Below are positions 1 through 6,696 of a stretch of 10,247 nt of DNA, one piece after another. The stretch is from DATJLQ01 sp035509415 (GTDB taxonomy: Bacteria > Pseudomonadota > Alphaproteobacteria > JACZXZ01): positions 1 to 10,247 of the forward strand of contig DATJLQ010000152.1 in NCBI GenBank assembly GCA_035509415.1. Direction: 5' to 3'. Each line of letters opens with the position of its first letter. The stretch's first letter is position 1. The notes under the pieces were generated by a model. That model was not told where the DNA came from, searched no databases, and saw nothing but the letters and a program-made list of their open reading frames with translations. Position numbers and translations under genes: made by a program.

Positions 1-398
1 GCGTTCCATTGCGTGGCGCCGGGATCGACGCTTTCCAAATGACGGCCGTCCAGCGGGCCGCGCTCCTTGTAGAAATACCACCAGGGAATACCGTTCATCG
101 CCGTTAGAACGGCGGTGCGCGGACCGAGGAGCGGAGCGAACGCGCGCGCGCTGGCGTGGGCCTGCTGCGCCTTCAGCGCGCAGATCACGACATCCTGCGG
201 ACCGAACGCCGCGGGGTCGTCGCTGGCCGGCAAATCGACCGTGCGCGTCCGTCCCTCAACGATCAGCTTGAGCCCGTGGCTCCGAATGGCCGCCAGATGC
301 GCACCGCGGGCGATGGCACACACTTCATGGCCGGCCAATGCGAGTTCTCCCGCCATGTAGCCGCCGATCGCCCCGGCGCCGAATACGCAGATTTTCAT
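1..398 (-). CDS. Ketopantoate reductase (ApbA/PanE) family protein, N-terminal part, runs off left edge
   Basis: This is the N-terminal 132 residues of a ketopantoate-reductase-family NADPH-dependent oxidoreductase; the canonical member reduces 2-dehydropantoate to pantoate in the cytoplasm. The protein opens MKICVFGAGAIGGYMAG, a Rossmann beta1-loop-alpha1 with the GxGxxG dinucleotide motif at residues 7-12. Lys76 (in ALKAQQ) and Asn102 (in MNGIPWWYF) match the conserved Lys and Asn of the PanE active site. The C-terminal helical domain lies outside the window. The start at 398 has a GGAG ribosome site about 6 nt upstream; an in-frame ATG at 410 is possible but that site would then lie inside the gene. 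The gene diverges from a LysR regulator, which suggests a regulated catabolic or accessory paralog and not necessarily the pantothenate-pathway enzyme, so no symbol is given. The family is secure; the substrate is inferred. Confidence 0.9.
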   Translation of the reverse strand, partial: MKICVFGAGAIGGYMAGELALAGHEVCAIARGAHLAAIRSHGLKLIVEGRTRTVDLPASDDPAAFGPQDVVICALKAQQAHASARAFAPLLGPRTAVLTAMNGIPWWYFYKERGPLDGRHLESVDPGATQWN

Positions 399-503
399 GG
401 CTCGCTCCATCTGTTACCCGAGGCGCACCTTAGAGACTCCCTTTTTCTGTGAGTATCCATAGATTTAACAATATATTCTCCCGTTTTATGCAATAATAGG
501 CCG
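399..503. promoter_or_regulatory. Divergent promoter/operator region between reductase and LysR gene
   Basis: This 105-bp gap separates two divergent genes. Its part from about 440 to 500 is conspicuously AT-rich in a GC-rich window, as expected for promoters and a LysR-type operator. TTAACA at 465-470 is a five-of-six match to a -35 hexamer, but the only good -10-like hexamer on the plus strand (AATAAT, 492-497) is spaced too far (21 bp). The palindromic core AATATATT lies at about 470-477. LysR-type regulators typically bind T-N11-A sites between divergent genes. The exact operator cannot be fixed by eye. Confidence 0.5.
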
Positions 504-1403
504 ATGGACAGATTCGCGGCGATGCGCGTGTTCGTTAAGATTGCGGATGCCGGGAACCTGTCGGCGGCAGGCCGCCAGTTGGGTCTTTCCCTGACTTCCG
601 TCAGCCGTCAGCTCATGGCGCTCGAAGACGTGCTCGGCACCACGCTTGTCGAGCGGACGACGCGCCATCTCGCGCTGACCGAGTCCGGTCGACTCTATTA
701 CGACCGGGCGAAGCAGATTTTGGAGGAGGTCGCCGAGGCGGAACGCGGCCTGACCATGCAGACGGGAGTCGCGTCCGGCCGATTGCATGTGAGCGCTCCG
801 TCGCTGCTCGGTCGGCTGCGGTTGGCGCCAATGCTGCCCGGCTTTCTCGCGCAGCAGACCCAGGTCTCGATCGATCTGATGCTGGTGGATCGGCCGGTCC
901 GTCTCGCGGAGGAAGGGATCGATGTTGCCCTTCGCATCGGACCGCTGGAAGACTCGGGCCTCATCGTCCGCAAGCTCGACGACATCCAGCTTGTTGTCTG
1001 CGGCGCGCCGGACTATCTGCGCCGGCGCGGCGAGCCGGCGACGCCGGACGACCTGGTCGAGCAGGACTGCCTGGCCTTCGGCGATCTACCGGGCGTGGCG
1101 GAATGGAGCTTCCAAGACGGCGCGGCGCGAAGATCTTTGCGCGTTCCAACCCGGCTTTGCGCCAATGACCTCGATACGTTGATCGGTGCGGCTTTGGCGG
1201 GAGCCGGGCTCGTCCGAGTGCCGTCCTGGCAGGTTGCGCATTATCTCGCCGACGGACGGCTTAGGATTGTGCTCGAGACCTACCAGCGGCCGCCCGCGCC
1301 ACTGAGCATCCTAACTCTGCGCAACCGCCTGCTTCTGCCGAAGGTGCGCGCCTTCGTAGACTTTTTGCAGGAGCACTGGATGCATCCGCGACCGCCTCTC
1401 TGA
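504..1403 (+). CDS. LysR-family transcriptional regulator
   Basis: This is a full-length (299 aa) LysR-type DNA-binding regulator. Residues 1-60 form the winged helix-turn-helix, with the recognition region NLSAAGRQLGLSLTSVSRQL at about 18-37 followed by LE.VLGTTLVERTTR. Residues about 92-293 form the periplasmic-binding-like effector domain, with the subgroup signatures GRLHVSAPS, DVALRIGPLEDSGLIVRKL and a conserved LVRVPSWQV segment. These match the common proteobacterial CrgA/DhcR-like branch (Pfam HTH_1 plus LysR_substrate). The ATG at 504 has only a weak ribosome site (ATAGG just upstream), but it gives the canonical MDRFAAMRVFV start of the family. It is divergent from the ketopantoate-reductase-family gene and probably regulates that gene and itself. 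The effector is unknown. The gene is intact. Confidence 0.95.
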   Translation: MDRFAAMRVFVKIADAGNLSAAGRQLGLSLTSVSRQLMALEDVLGTTLVERTTRHLALTESGRLYYDRAKQILEEVAEAERGLTMQTGVASGRLHVSAPSLLGRLRLAPMLPGFLAQQTQVSIDLMLVDRPVRLAEEGIDVALRIGPLEDSGLIVRKLDDIQLVVCGAPDYLRRRGEPATPDDLVEQDCLAFGDLPGVAEWSFQDGAARRSLRVPTRLCANDLDTLIGAALAGAGLVRVPSWQVAHYLADGRLRIVLETYQRPPAPLSILTLRNRLLLPKVRAFVDFLQEHWMHPRPPL

Positions 1404-1482
1404 TCTTGTCGGACGGCCGTCATGTTGCCAAATTCAACGATTGCCAGCCCTACCCCTGCGCAGATGCACGCGAGGGCTCAGC

Positions 1483-2631
1483 TCAGCTCACGCCGCCCCA
1501 CACCTCTGCCGCGACCTCGACGATGCGCGCGAGCTTGCGCCGCTCGTCGTCCTCGGTCACGCGGTTGCCGTGGTGGGTGCTGGCGAAGCCGCATTGGGGG
1601 CTCAAGCACAGATTCTCGAGCGGCACGTAGCGGGCCGCCGCCTCGATGCGCCGCTTGAGATCGTCCTTCGATTCGAGCGCCGGCACTTTCGAGCTCACCA
1701 GGCCGAGCACGACCTTCTTCCCCTTGGGCATGAACCGGAGCGGCTCGAAGCCGCCCGCGCGCTCGGTGTCGTATTCGAGGAAGAAGCCGTCGACCGCCAT
1801 GGGCGCGAAGGCGCGCTCGGCGATCGCCTCGTAGCCGCCCGAGGCGCGCCACATGCTTTGGAAATTGCCGCGGCAAGTGTGGATGGTGACCGCGAGGCCC
1901 GCCGGCCGGTCGGCGACGAGCGCGTTGATCACCGCGGCGTATTGGGCGGCGAGCGCGTCCGGGTCCATGCCGTCGGCCTTGACCCTGGCGCGGATCTCCG
2001 CGTCGCACAGATAGGCGAAGGAGACGTCGTCGAACTGGAGATAGGTGCAACCTGCCGCCACGAGATCGGCGATCTCGGCGCGATAGGCCGTGACGATGTC
2101 GGCCCAGAACCCGTCGAGGTCGGGATAGATGTCGGCGCCGATGATCTTGCGCCCGCCGCGCATGTGGAGGTAGGTCGGCGCGGGCATGCAGAATTTCGCC
2201 GTGCGTTTGGTGGCCGATTTGAGATAGGCGAAATGATCGACCATCACGGGGCGCGCGCGCCTTACCTTGCCGGTAACGCGCATCATCGAGCCGGGCTGGC
2301 CCGCTTCGCCCTCGGCGCCCTTGAAGGCGACCGCGTAGGCCGAGTCGGTCGCCTCGATGCCGTCAAAGCCGGTCAGGAAATCGGTCTGCCAGAAGGCGCG
2401 CCGGTATTCGCCGTCGGTCACACTTTGGAGCCCGGCTTCTTCCTGGAGGGCGACCGCGTGGCGGATCGCGCGATCCTCGGCTTCGCGCAAGGCCGCCCCA
2501 TCGATCTCGCCGCGTGCGTGCCGCGCGCGCGCCGCCGCAAGCTCGGGCGGCCGCAACAGGCTTCCCACATGATCGGCGCGGAAAGGCGGGCGGGCGTCGG
2601 TCTTGGAGGAGGCGACGGACATGGTCGGCAT
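1483..2631 (-). CDS. MetE C-terminal-domain-like (YxjG/YxjH-type) cobalamin-independent methyltransferase
   Basis: This 382-residue protein corresponds to only the catalytic C-terminal barrel of cobalamin-independent methionine synthase (Meth_synt_2); full MetE is about 750 aa. The N-terminal motif DHVGSLLRP (20-28) and the VTDGEYRR stretch (71-78) are family hallmarks. The four zinc ligands of MetE are all apparent: His251 and Cys253 in HTCRGN, Glu286 in FFLEYDTE, and Cys347 in LSPQCGF. An active zinc-thiolate methyltransferase is therefore likely. Methylation of homocysteine is the default prediction, but the methyl donor of these short homologs is often not methyl-tetrahydrofolate. The stop TGA is at 1483-1485, and the gene converges on the LysR gene. 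No clear Shine-Dalgarno precedes ATG 2631 or the alternative ATG at 2622. GATAAT at 2643-2638 would place transcription start almost on the ATG, so a leaderless mRNA is possible. Confidence 0.9.
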   Translation of the reverse strand: MPTMSVASSKTDARPPFRADHVGSLLRPPELAAARARHARGEIDGAALREAEDRAIRHAVALQEEAGLQSVTDGEYRRAFWQTDFLTGFDGIEATDSAYAVAFKGAEGEAGQPGSMMRVTGKVRRARPVMVDHFAYLKSATKRTAKFCMPAPTYLHMRGGRKIIGADIYPDLDGFWADIVTAYRAEIADLVAAGCTYLQFDDVSFAYLCDAEIRARVKADGMDPDALAAQYAAVINALVADRPAGLAVTIHTCRGNFQSMWRASGGYEAIAERAFAPMAVDGFFLEYDTERAGGFEPLRFMPKGKKVVLGLVSSKVPALESKDDLKRRIEAAARYVPLENLCLSPQCGFASTHHGNRVTEDDERRKLARIVEVAAEVWGGVS

Positions 2632-2673
2632 TCGGGCATTATCAGGTTACGTTGAATCATTACCCCCCACCCT

Positions 2674-2699
2674 ACCCTCCCCCTCAAAGGGGGGAGGGT
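2674..2699. repeat. GC-rich intergenic hairpin repeat
   Basis: The perfect 10-bp inverted repeat ACCCTCCCCC (2674-2683) / GGGGGAGGGT (2690-2699) encloses a 6-nt loop, TCAAAG. It lies between two minus-strand genes, downstream of the binding-protein stop and upstream of the methyltransferase start. Hairpins of this C-rich/G-rich type recur between genes in many proteobacterial genomes. No T-tract follows on either strand, so I call it an intergenic repeat and not a proven intrinsic terminator. It could still reduce read-through from the binding-protein gene. Confidence 0.7.
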
Positions 2700-2809
2700 T
2701 GCTGAGGGTTGGCGAGGCGAAGCCGAGCCTTACCCGTAGCTGGCTGGGGGTGCGTCTCGACTCGCGCGGCCGATGCTTGACGTCAGCGCGAATGAAACTG
2801 CCACAAAGC

Positions 2810-4015
2810 CTACTTCCCGATTGGCTCGCCGCCGGGCTTCGCCAGCCAGACCCAGCTCTCGGTCTTGGGATCGTAGGTGGTGACCGTCGAGCCGAGCGGC
2901 CCGAGCCCGCGCTCGGGATATTTCTTGAAGTTGTAGATGCCGTCGACGCCGGCGAAGTCGGTCAGGTTGGCGATGAAGTCGCGCAGCTGGGCCGGCGTCG
3001 CCTTGAGGCCGAGCTTCCGGAGCCCGGCGACCACGATGAGCCCCGCATCCCACGAGGTCGCGACCTGGTTGTCGGCCTTGAGGCCGCGCTCCTTGAGGAT
3101 CGCGTACATCTCGGCCTGCGCCTTCTCGATGCGCGGGTCGAGCGTGAGCACGCCCGCGTGCGGCGGATAGAGCGCCGAGGCGAGGATCACGTGCTTGGGC
3201 AAGAAGCTCGACCATGCCTTCATCGCGGCGAAGGTCTGGTTGCCGCTCGTGGGGGCGACCGGGATGTCGAGCCCGGCTTGCACCATGCCCTTGAACACCG
3301 TGCCCGCGGGAGCCCCCGTGGTCCAGGCGATGAGCGCCTGGGCGCCCGAGGCCTTGATGCGCGCGATCTGGGCGGCGACGCTGATGTCGGTCGGGTTGAA
3401 GTGCTCCTGGATGACCTTCTTCATCACCCCCTTGTTCTCGGGGTAGTTCAGCACCTCGTCGACCGCGCGGTCGCCGTCCTGGCCGCTCGCGTCGGTCGTG
3501 TTCATGACCGCGAGCTTGGTCCAGCCCATCATGCGGTAATAGCGCATGACGGCGGCGATCTGGTCGATCGACGAGCAGCTCGCCGAGAATATGTAGCCGC
3601 CCGGCTTCGGATGGATCGCGGGCGACATGCAGTATTGCACCGGCCCCTCCTTCATCAGGGGCGCCATGGCGAGGCACATGCCGACCAGGCTCGAGCCGAT
3701 CACCACGGTCGGGTGGCTCGGGAGAATCTCGTTGGTGAGCTGAACCGCGACCTGGGGGCTGGTCTGGTCGTCGTGGAACAGGAACTTGAGCTGGTCGCCG
3801 TCGATGCCGCCGGTCTTGTTGACCTGGGCCGCGAGCGCATCGAGCACGGCCCTTTGGCCTTGGCCCACGAAGGCGGCGCCGCCCGAAAGCGGCAGGACGA
3901 CGTTGATGTCGTATTCGGCGGCGCGCGCCACGGGTGCGGCGGCCAGGCCCAAGGCGGTCGCCAGAGCGAGCGACAAAAGCGCCCAGGGGCGCGGAAAGAC
4001 GGCAACGAATCGCAT
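2810..4015 (-). CDS. Branched-chain amino acid-type ABC transporter periplasmic substrate-binding protein (LivK-like)
   Basis: This 401-residue secreted solute-binding protein belongs to the Peripla_BP_6 (LivJ/LivK-like) class. A Sec signal peptide is clear: MR start, hydrophobic core WALLSLALATALGLAAA, and an ARAA cleavage site near residue 32-33. The mature protein begins EYDINVVLPLSGGAAFVGQG, the typical first strand and loop of the fold. HDDQTSPQVAVQLTNEIL (81-98), VVIGSSLVGM (104-113) and TSWDAGLIVVAGLRKLGLKA (320-339) are further family signatures. The start at 4015 has a strong GGGAGGAG ribosome site 7-8 nt upstream and opens directly into the signal peptide; the reading frame extends further upstream, but that stretch is not coding-like. 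No permease or ATPase gene is adjacent, so it is an orphan binding protein here. The ligand is unknown; amino acids, aromatic acids and other small carboxylates are all possible for this family. Confidence 0.93.
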   Translation of the reverse strand: MRFVAVFPRPWALLSLALATALGLAAAPVARAAEYDINVVLPLSGGAAFVGQGQRAVLDALAAQVNKTGGIDGDQLKFLFHDDQTSPQVAVQLTNEILPSHPTVVIGSSLVGMCLAMAPLMKEGPVQYCMSPAIHPKPGGYIFSASCSSIDQIAAVMRYYRMMGWTKLAVMNTTDASGQDGDRAVDEVLNYPENKGVMKKVIQEHFNPTDISVAAQIARIKASGAQALIAWTTGAPAGTVFKGMVQAGLDIPVAPTSGNQTFAAMKAWSSFLPKHVILASALYPPHAGVLTLDPRIEKAQAEMYAILKERGLKADNQVATSWDAGLIVVAGLRKLGLKATPAQLRDFIANLTDFAGVDGIYNFKKYPERGLGPLGSTVTTYDPKTESWVWLAKPGGEPIGK

Positions 4016-4236
4016 GATTGGTCTCCTCCCGAGATGCGCGACGCGATCGCGGCCGCGGCTTGTTTTCGCTGGGCAGGGCAGGCTTTTGGCGCAGCACCCC
4101 GCCGGGGCGGAGATTAACCCGGCAACGCGCGCGTCAGCAAGGGTAGCGCCGGGGCGCGCCGGGGTCGCCGGATGGGACGGAAGCCGCATCCCGATCGAGC
4201 GCGCCACGGGGCGGCACCGCCGCCACCCGCCATTGC

Positions 4237-4265
4237 TTAACAAGCGGCGGCACATTGGCTATGGT
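4237..4265 (+). promoter_or_regulatory. Candidate sigma-70-type promoter for the ligase gene
   Basis: TTAACA (4237-4242, five of six to TTGACA) and TATGGT (4260-4265, four of six to TATAAT) are separated by exactly 17 bp. The -10 overlaps the ATG at 4261. If this promoter is real, transcription would begin near 4272 and translation would have to start downstream, for example at TTG 4300. In a GC-rich sequence such a pair is unusual but not proof. The rest of the 4016-4236 intergenic stretch shows no gene or strong structure. Confidence 0.4.
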
Positions 4266-5505
4266 GGGCGCGGCGAAACAGCCGAGAAAGCCCGCCCCGT
4301 TGAGCGCCAAGCCCGTCATCGCCGTGATCTTCGGCGGCCCCACCATCGAGCACGATGTGAGCGTGCTGACCGGCCTCCAGATCCTGGACGCGATCGACGC
4401 CACCCGCTTCGAGTCGCTCGCGGTCTATATCGACCTCGACGGCGCCTGGTGGGTGGGGGACGCGCTGCGCCAACGGAAGAACTATCTCCCCGACGAGAAG
4501 GTCCGCCGCGGCCTGACCCGGGTCCATCTGCCGCTCGGGCGCGCGGGTGCGGGCGGACGCGCGGCGTTGGTCGCGGCCGCGTCCGGCGGTCTCTTGGGGC
4601 GCGGCGCCAAGAGCTTCCCCTTCGACGTCGCGATTCCGTCCATCCACGGCACCTTCGGCGAGGACGGCGTGCTTCAGGGCGTGTTCGAAGCCGCCGACGT
4701 GCCCTATGTGGGCTGCGGCGTGCTCGCGGCCTCGGTGCTCATGAACAAATCGGTCGCGAAGCGCTTCTTCCGCTCGCTCGGGATTCCGGCCCTCGATGCC
4801 GAGACGTTGCGTCGCCCCCAGGGTCCGGGCTTCGTCGATTTGCGGAGCCTCGCCGCGTCGGTCGCGCTGCCCTACCCGCTTTGCGTCAAGCCCAACGATC
4901 TCGGCAGCAGCGTCGGCGTTTCGGCCGCGCGCTCGGCGTCCGACCTCGAGGCCGGCCTGGCGGCCGTGTTCCGCCTCGACGAGACGGCGATCGTCGAGCC
5001 GCTGGTCCCGAATCTCGTCGAATACAACGTCGCGGTCACGCGCGCGCTCGGCGACATTCGCACCTCGGCGATCGAGCGGCCCTTGCGCAAGGACGAGCTG
5101 CTCGATTTCCGCGACAAATATCTCTCGGGCGGCGACATGGACAGCAAGCTCTCGGTGCCGTTCTCCGAGGGCATGGCGTCGGCGACGCGCGAAATCGGCC
5201 CGAAGGGGCTCGACCCGGCGAAGGCGGCGAGCCTGCGTGCCTGGGCGTGCGAGGTGTTCGAGGCGCTCGACCTCCACGGCGTCGCGCGCGCGGATTTCCT
5301 GTGCAACGGCGCGAGCGGCGAGCTTTGGCTCAACGAGTTCAACACTTTCCCGGGCTCGCTCGCCTATTTCCTCTGGGAGGCGGTCGGCGTCAATTTCACC
5401 GAGCTCGTCTCGGCCTTGATCGACGAGGCGCTTTTGGTCCACGGCGCCAAGCGCAACTCGGTCGACCCCGCGAGCGCCGGAGCGGCGATTTTCAAGCGCA
5501 ACTGA
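4261..5505 (+). CDS. D-alanine--D-alanine ligase-like ATP-grasp ligase
   Basis: This ATP-grasp enzyme of the D-Ala-D-Ala ligase family joins two D-amino acids for the peptidoglycan stem using ATP in the cytoplasm. From ATG 4261 it has 414 residues, longer than typical Ddl proteins (roughly 300-370). Visible motifs in order are: GGPTIEHDVS (25-34, Glu30 binding the first D-Ala), HGTFGEDG (130-136 region), KPNDLGSSVGV (210-220, ATP-binding loop), RDKYL (284-288, with the omega-loop Lys-Tyr pair), RADF (343-346) and NEFNTFPGS (358-366, metal-binding Glu359 and Asn361). Keeping Tyr in the Lys-Tyr pair fits D-Ala-D-Ala more than depsipeptide ligase activity. The ending NTFPGSLAYFLWE differs from the usual NTxPGMT of housekeeping Ddl, so it is a divergent branch. 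No mur or fts genes are adjacent. The start is uncertain: no good ribosome site precedes 4261, and TTG 4300 would give a more usual N-terminus. Confidence 0.88.
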   Translation: MVGAAKQPRKPAPLSAKPVIAVIFGGPTIEHDVSVLTGLQILDAIDATRFESLAVYIDLDGAWWVGDALRQRKNYLPDEKVRRGLTRVHLPLGRAGAGGRAALVAAASGGLLGRGAKSFPFDVAIPSIHGTFGEDGVLQGVFEAADVPYVGCGVLAASVLMNKSVAKRFFRSLGIPALDAETLRRPQGPGFVDLRSLAASVALPYPLCVKPNDLGSSVGVSAARSASDLEAGLAAVFRLDETAIVEPLVPNLVEYNVAVTRALGDIRTSAIERPLRKDELLDFRDKYLSGGDMDSKLSVPFSEGMASATREIGPKGLDPAKAASLRAWACEVFEALDLHGVARADFLCNGASGELWLNEFNTFPGSLAYFLWEAVGVNFTELVSALIDEALLVHGAKRNSVDPASAGAAIFKRN

Positions 5506-5528
5506 GCCTGGTCCGCCGTGCCCCGACA

Positions 5529-5724
5529 GTAGTGCCTCAGTATGAAATCCTGGCATGGGTCATGGCCGGACTTGGTCCGGCCATCCACGCCTTAGCGCTG
5601 GAAAGACGTGGATCACCGGGACGTGAAGCTTGGCCTCGGGCCGGCCGACGGCGGTCCCGGGGGCCCGGTGATGACGCGAACTTGGACCATGGCCGGCGTT
5701 TCAAACTGCGTCACGACCCGGCCA
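5529..5724. repeat. Array of palindromic intergenic repeats between convergent genes
   Basis: The gap between the 3' ends of the ligase and stress-protein genes holds three inverted repeats. First, ATGGCCGGAC (5562-5571) / GTCCGGCCAT (5575-5584) is a perfect 10-bp stem with loop TTG. Second, ATCACCGGG (5612-5620) / CCCGGTGAT (5664-5672) is a 9-bp stem around a 43-nt insert that is itself GGCC-rich. Third, TGGCCGG (5690-5696) / CCGGCCA (5718-5724) is a 7-bp stem. The arms belong to the common alphaproteobacterial type of GGCCGG/CACCGGG palindromes with TGGAT flanks. The position between convergent genes would suit a bidirectional stop for transcription, but no T-tract follows. The motif GTAGTGCCTCAG at 5529-5540 resembles the edge of the repeat element at 9547. 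Confidence 0.75.
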
Positions 5725-5756
5725 AGTCGTCGCTCGATTTGCCGCTCGATTCGATT

Positions 5757-6608
5757 TCAGTTCGCCATGAAGACCGGGAGCGTCGCCTCGGCCAGGATGT
5801 AGCTCGTGGCGCCGCCGAAGATCATCTGGCGCAGGCGGCTCTGGGTGTAGGCCCCCTTGACCACCATGTCGGCGCCCCACGCGATCGATTCCTCCATCAT
5901 CGCCTCGCCGGCGACGCGTTTCTGGCCCTTGGCGTATTTGACCTCGGCCTGGATGCCGTGGCGCGCGAGGTATTGCACGGCCTCCTCGGCGCTCGGGCCG
6001 GGCACCGTGCCGCCCTCGACCTGGAGCACGAGCACCGCCTTGGCGCGTTGAAGGAACGGCATGGCGAAGGCGACCGTGCGCGCGGTCTCGCTCGAGCAGT
6101 TCCAGGCGATCGAGATCTTGTCGCCGAGACGCGCGGGCGGCGCGGGGGGTGCGACGAGAAGCGGCCGCCCGCTTTCGAACAACGCGGTCTCGAGGGTGCT
6201 CATGGCCGAGCTCGAGCCGCCGCGGGTCGGCCTTCCCACCACGATCAGGTCGAACACGCGCCCGCGGCTGCCGATGGTGGCCTCGCCCTGGCCCACCTCG
6301 TTGCTCCAGGCCGCGGCCGGGCCGGCGCCGGCCTGAGCCGCACCCGCGACGTGGTGCTGGGTCATGAAGGTCTCGAAGGCGCTGCGTACGCGCGTCGCGC
6401 GCGCCTGGTCCTCGCGCTCGAAGCTCTCGATCAGGCCAGGGGTCGCCGCCACCAGCCCTTCGGCCCCCGCCGCGACCACGCCCGTGAGGCCCGGCCGCAC
6501 ATGGAGCGCCTCGACATAGCTCCCGAAGATGCGCGCGGCGAGCCATGCCGTCTGCAGGATCGAGGGCAGGGCGTCGCTTTCTTCGAGCGGCAGGAGGATG
6601 GTCTTCAT
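5757..6608 (-). CDS. Universal stress protein, two UspA domains in tandem
   Basis: This 283-residue cytoplasmic protein carries two Usp folds. Domain 1 spans about 1-154, from MKTILLPLEES to VVGRPTRGG...GRPLLVAP. Domain 2 spans about 163-283, from DKISIAWNCSSETARTVAFA to LPVFMAN. The second domain retains a nucleotide-binding signature, GAYTQSRLRQMIFGGATSYI (252-271), close to the G-2x-G-9x-G(S/T) ATP-loop pattern though with a loosened first glycine pair; the first domain is more degenerate (GRPTRGGSSSAMSTLE). Usp proteins support survival under stress, and the exact biochemical role here is unknown. ATG 6608 has GGAG about 8-9 nt upstream. The gene follows the amidase gene on the same strand after an 88-nt gap with its own possible -10 (TAGAAT), so it may be transcribed separately. 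Confidence 0.93.
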   Translation of the reverse strand: MKTILLPLEESDALPSILQTAWLAARIFGSYVEALHVRPGLTGVVAAGAEGLVAATPGLIESFEREDQARATRVRSAFETFMTQHHVAGAAQAGAGPAAAWSNEVGQGEATIGSRGRVFDLIVVGRPTRGGSSSAMSTLETALFESGRPLLVAPPAPPARLGDKISIAWNCSSETARTVAFAMPFLQRAKAVLVLQVEGGTVPGPSAEEAVQYLARHGIQAEVKYAKGQKRVAGEAMMEESIAWGADMVVKGAYTQSRLRQMIFGGATSYILAEATLPVFMAN

Positions 6609-6655
6609 CGGCGCGCTCTCCGGTCGTTCAATCCTCGCGGCACGGATGCGACCGT

Positions 6656-6684
6656 ATTCTAACCCAGGCGCCGGGCCGCGCGAA
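6656..6684 (-). promoter_or_regulatory. Possible promoter of the universal stress protein gene
   Basis: On the minus strand TAGAAT (6661-6656) is a five-of-six match to a -10 hexamer. It lies about 48 nt upstream of the start codon in the short gap after the amidase stop. Seventeen bases further upstream is TTCGCG (6684-6679), only a weak -35. The -10 is the convincing part. An operon with the amidase remains an alternative. Confidence 0.35.
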
Positions 6685-6696
6685 CGCGAAAATCAG

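Noticed and set aside
1404..1482. Terminator between the convergent LysR and methyltransferase genes
   Set aside because: Only a short GACGGCCGTC palindrome is present, with no loop and no T-tract.
1441..2655. A 404-codon plus-strand open frame opposite the methyltransferase
   Set aside because: The minus-strand frame carries all zinc-ligand motifs; the opposite frame shows none.
2603..4117. A 504-codon plus-strand open frame opposite the binding-protein gene
   Set aside because: It is antisense to a gene with a clear signal peptide and family motifs; its His/Asp/Arg-rich composition is typical of a mirror frame.
4016..4255. Upstream extension of the binding-protein frame to 4255
   Set aside because: The extension would bury the signal peptide inside the protein, and the strong ribosome site sits right before 4015.
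4237..5556. A 439-codon minus-strand open frame opposite the ligase
   Set aside because: The plus-strand frame has ordered ATP-grasp motifs; the antisense frame is Arg/Glu-rich without recognisable domains.
3786..6662. A 958-codon open frame on the plus strand
   Set aside because: It crosses the binding-protein, ligase and stress-protein genes in other frames and has low-complexity Arg/Gly/Ala-rich composition with no family resemblance; it is a GC-driven shadow.
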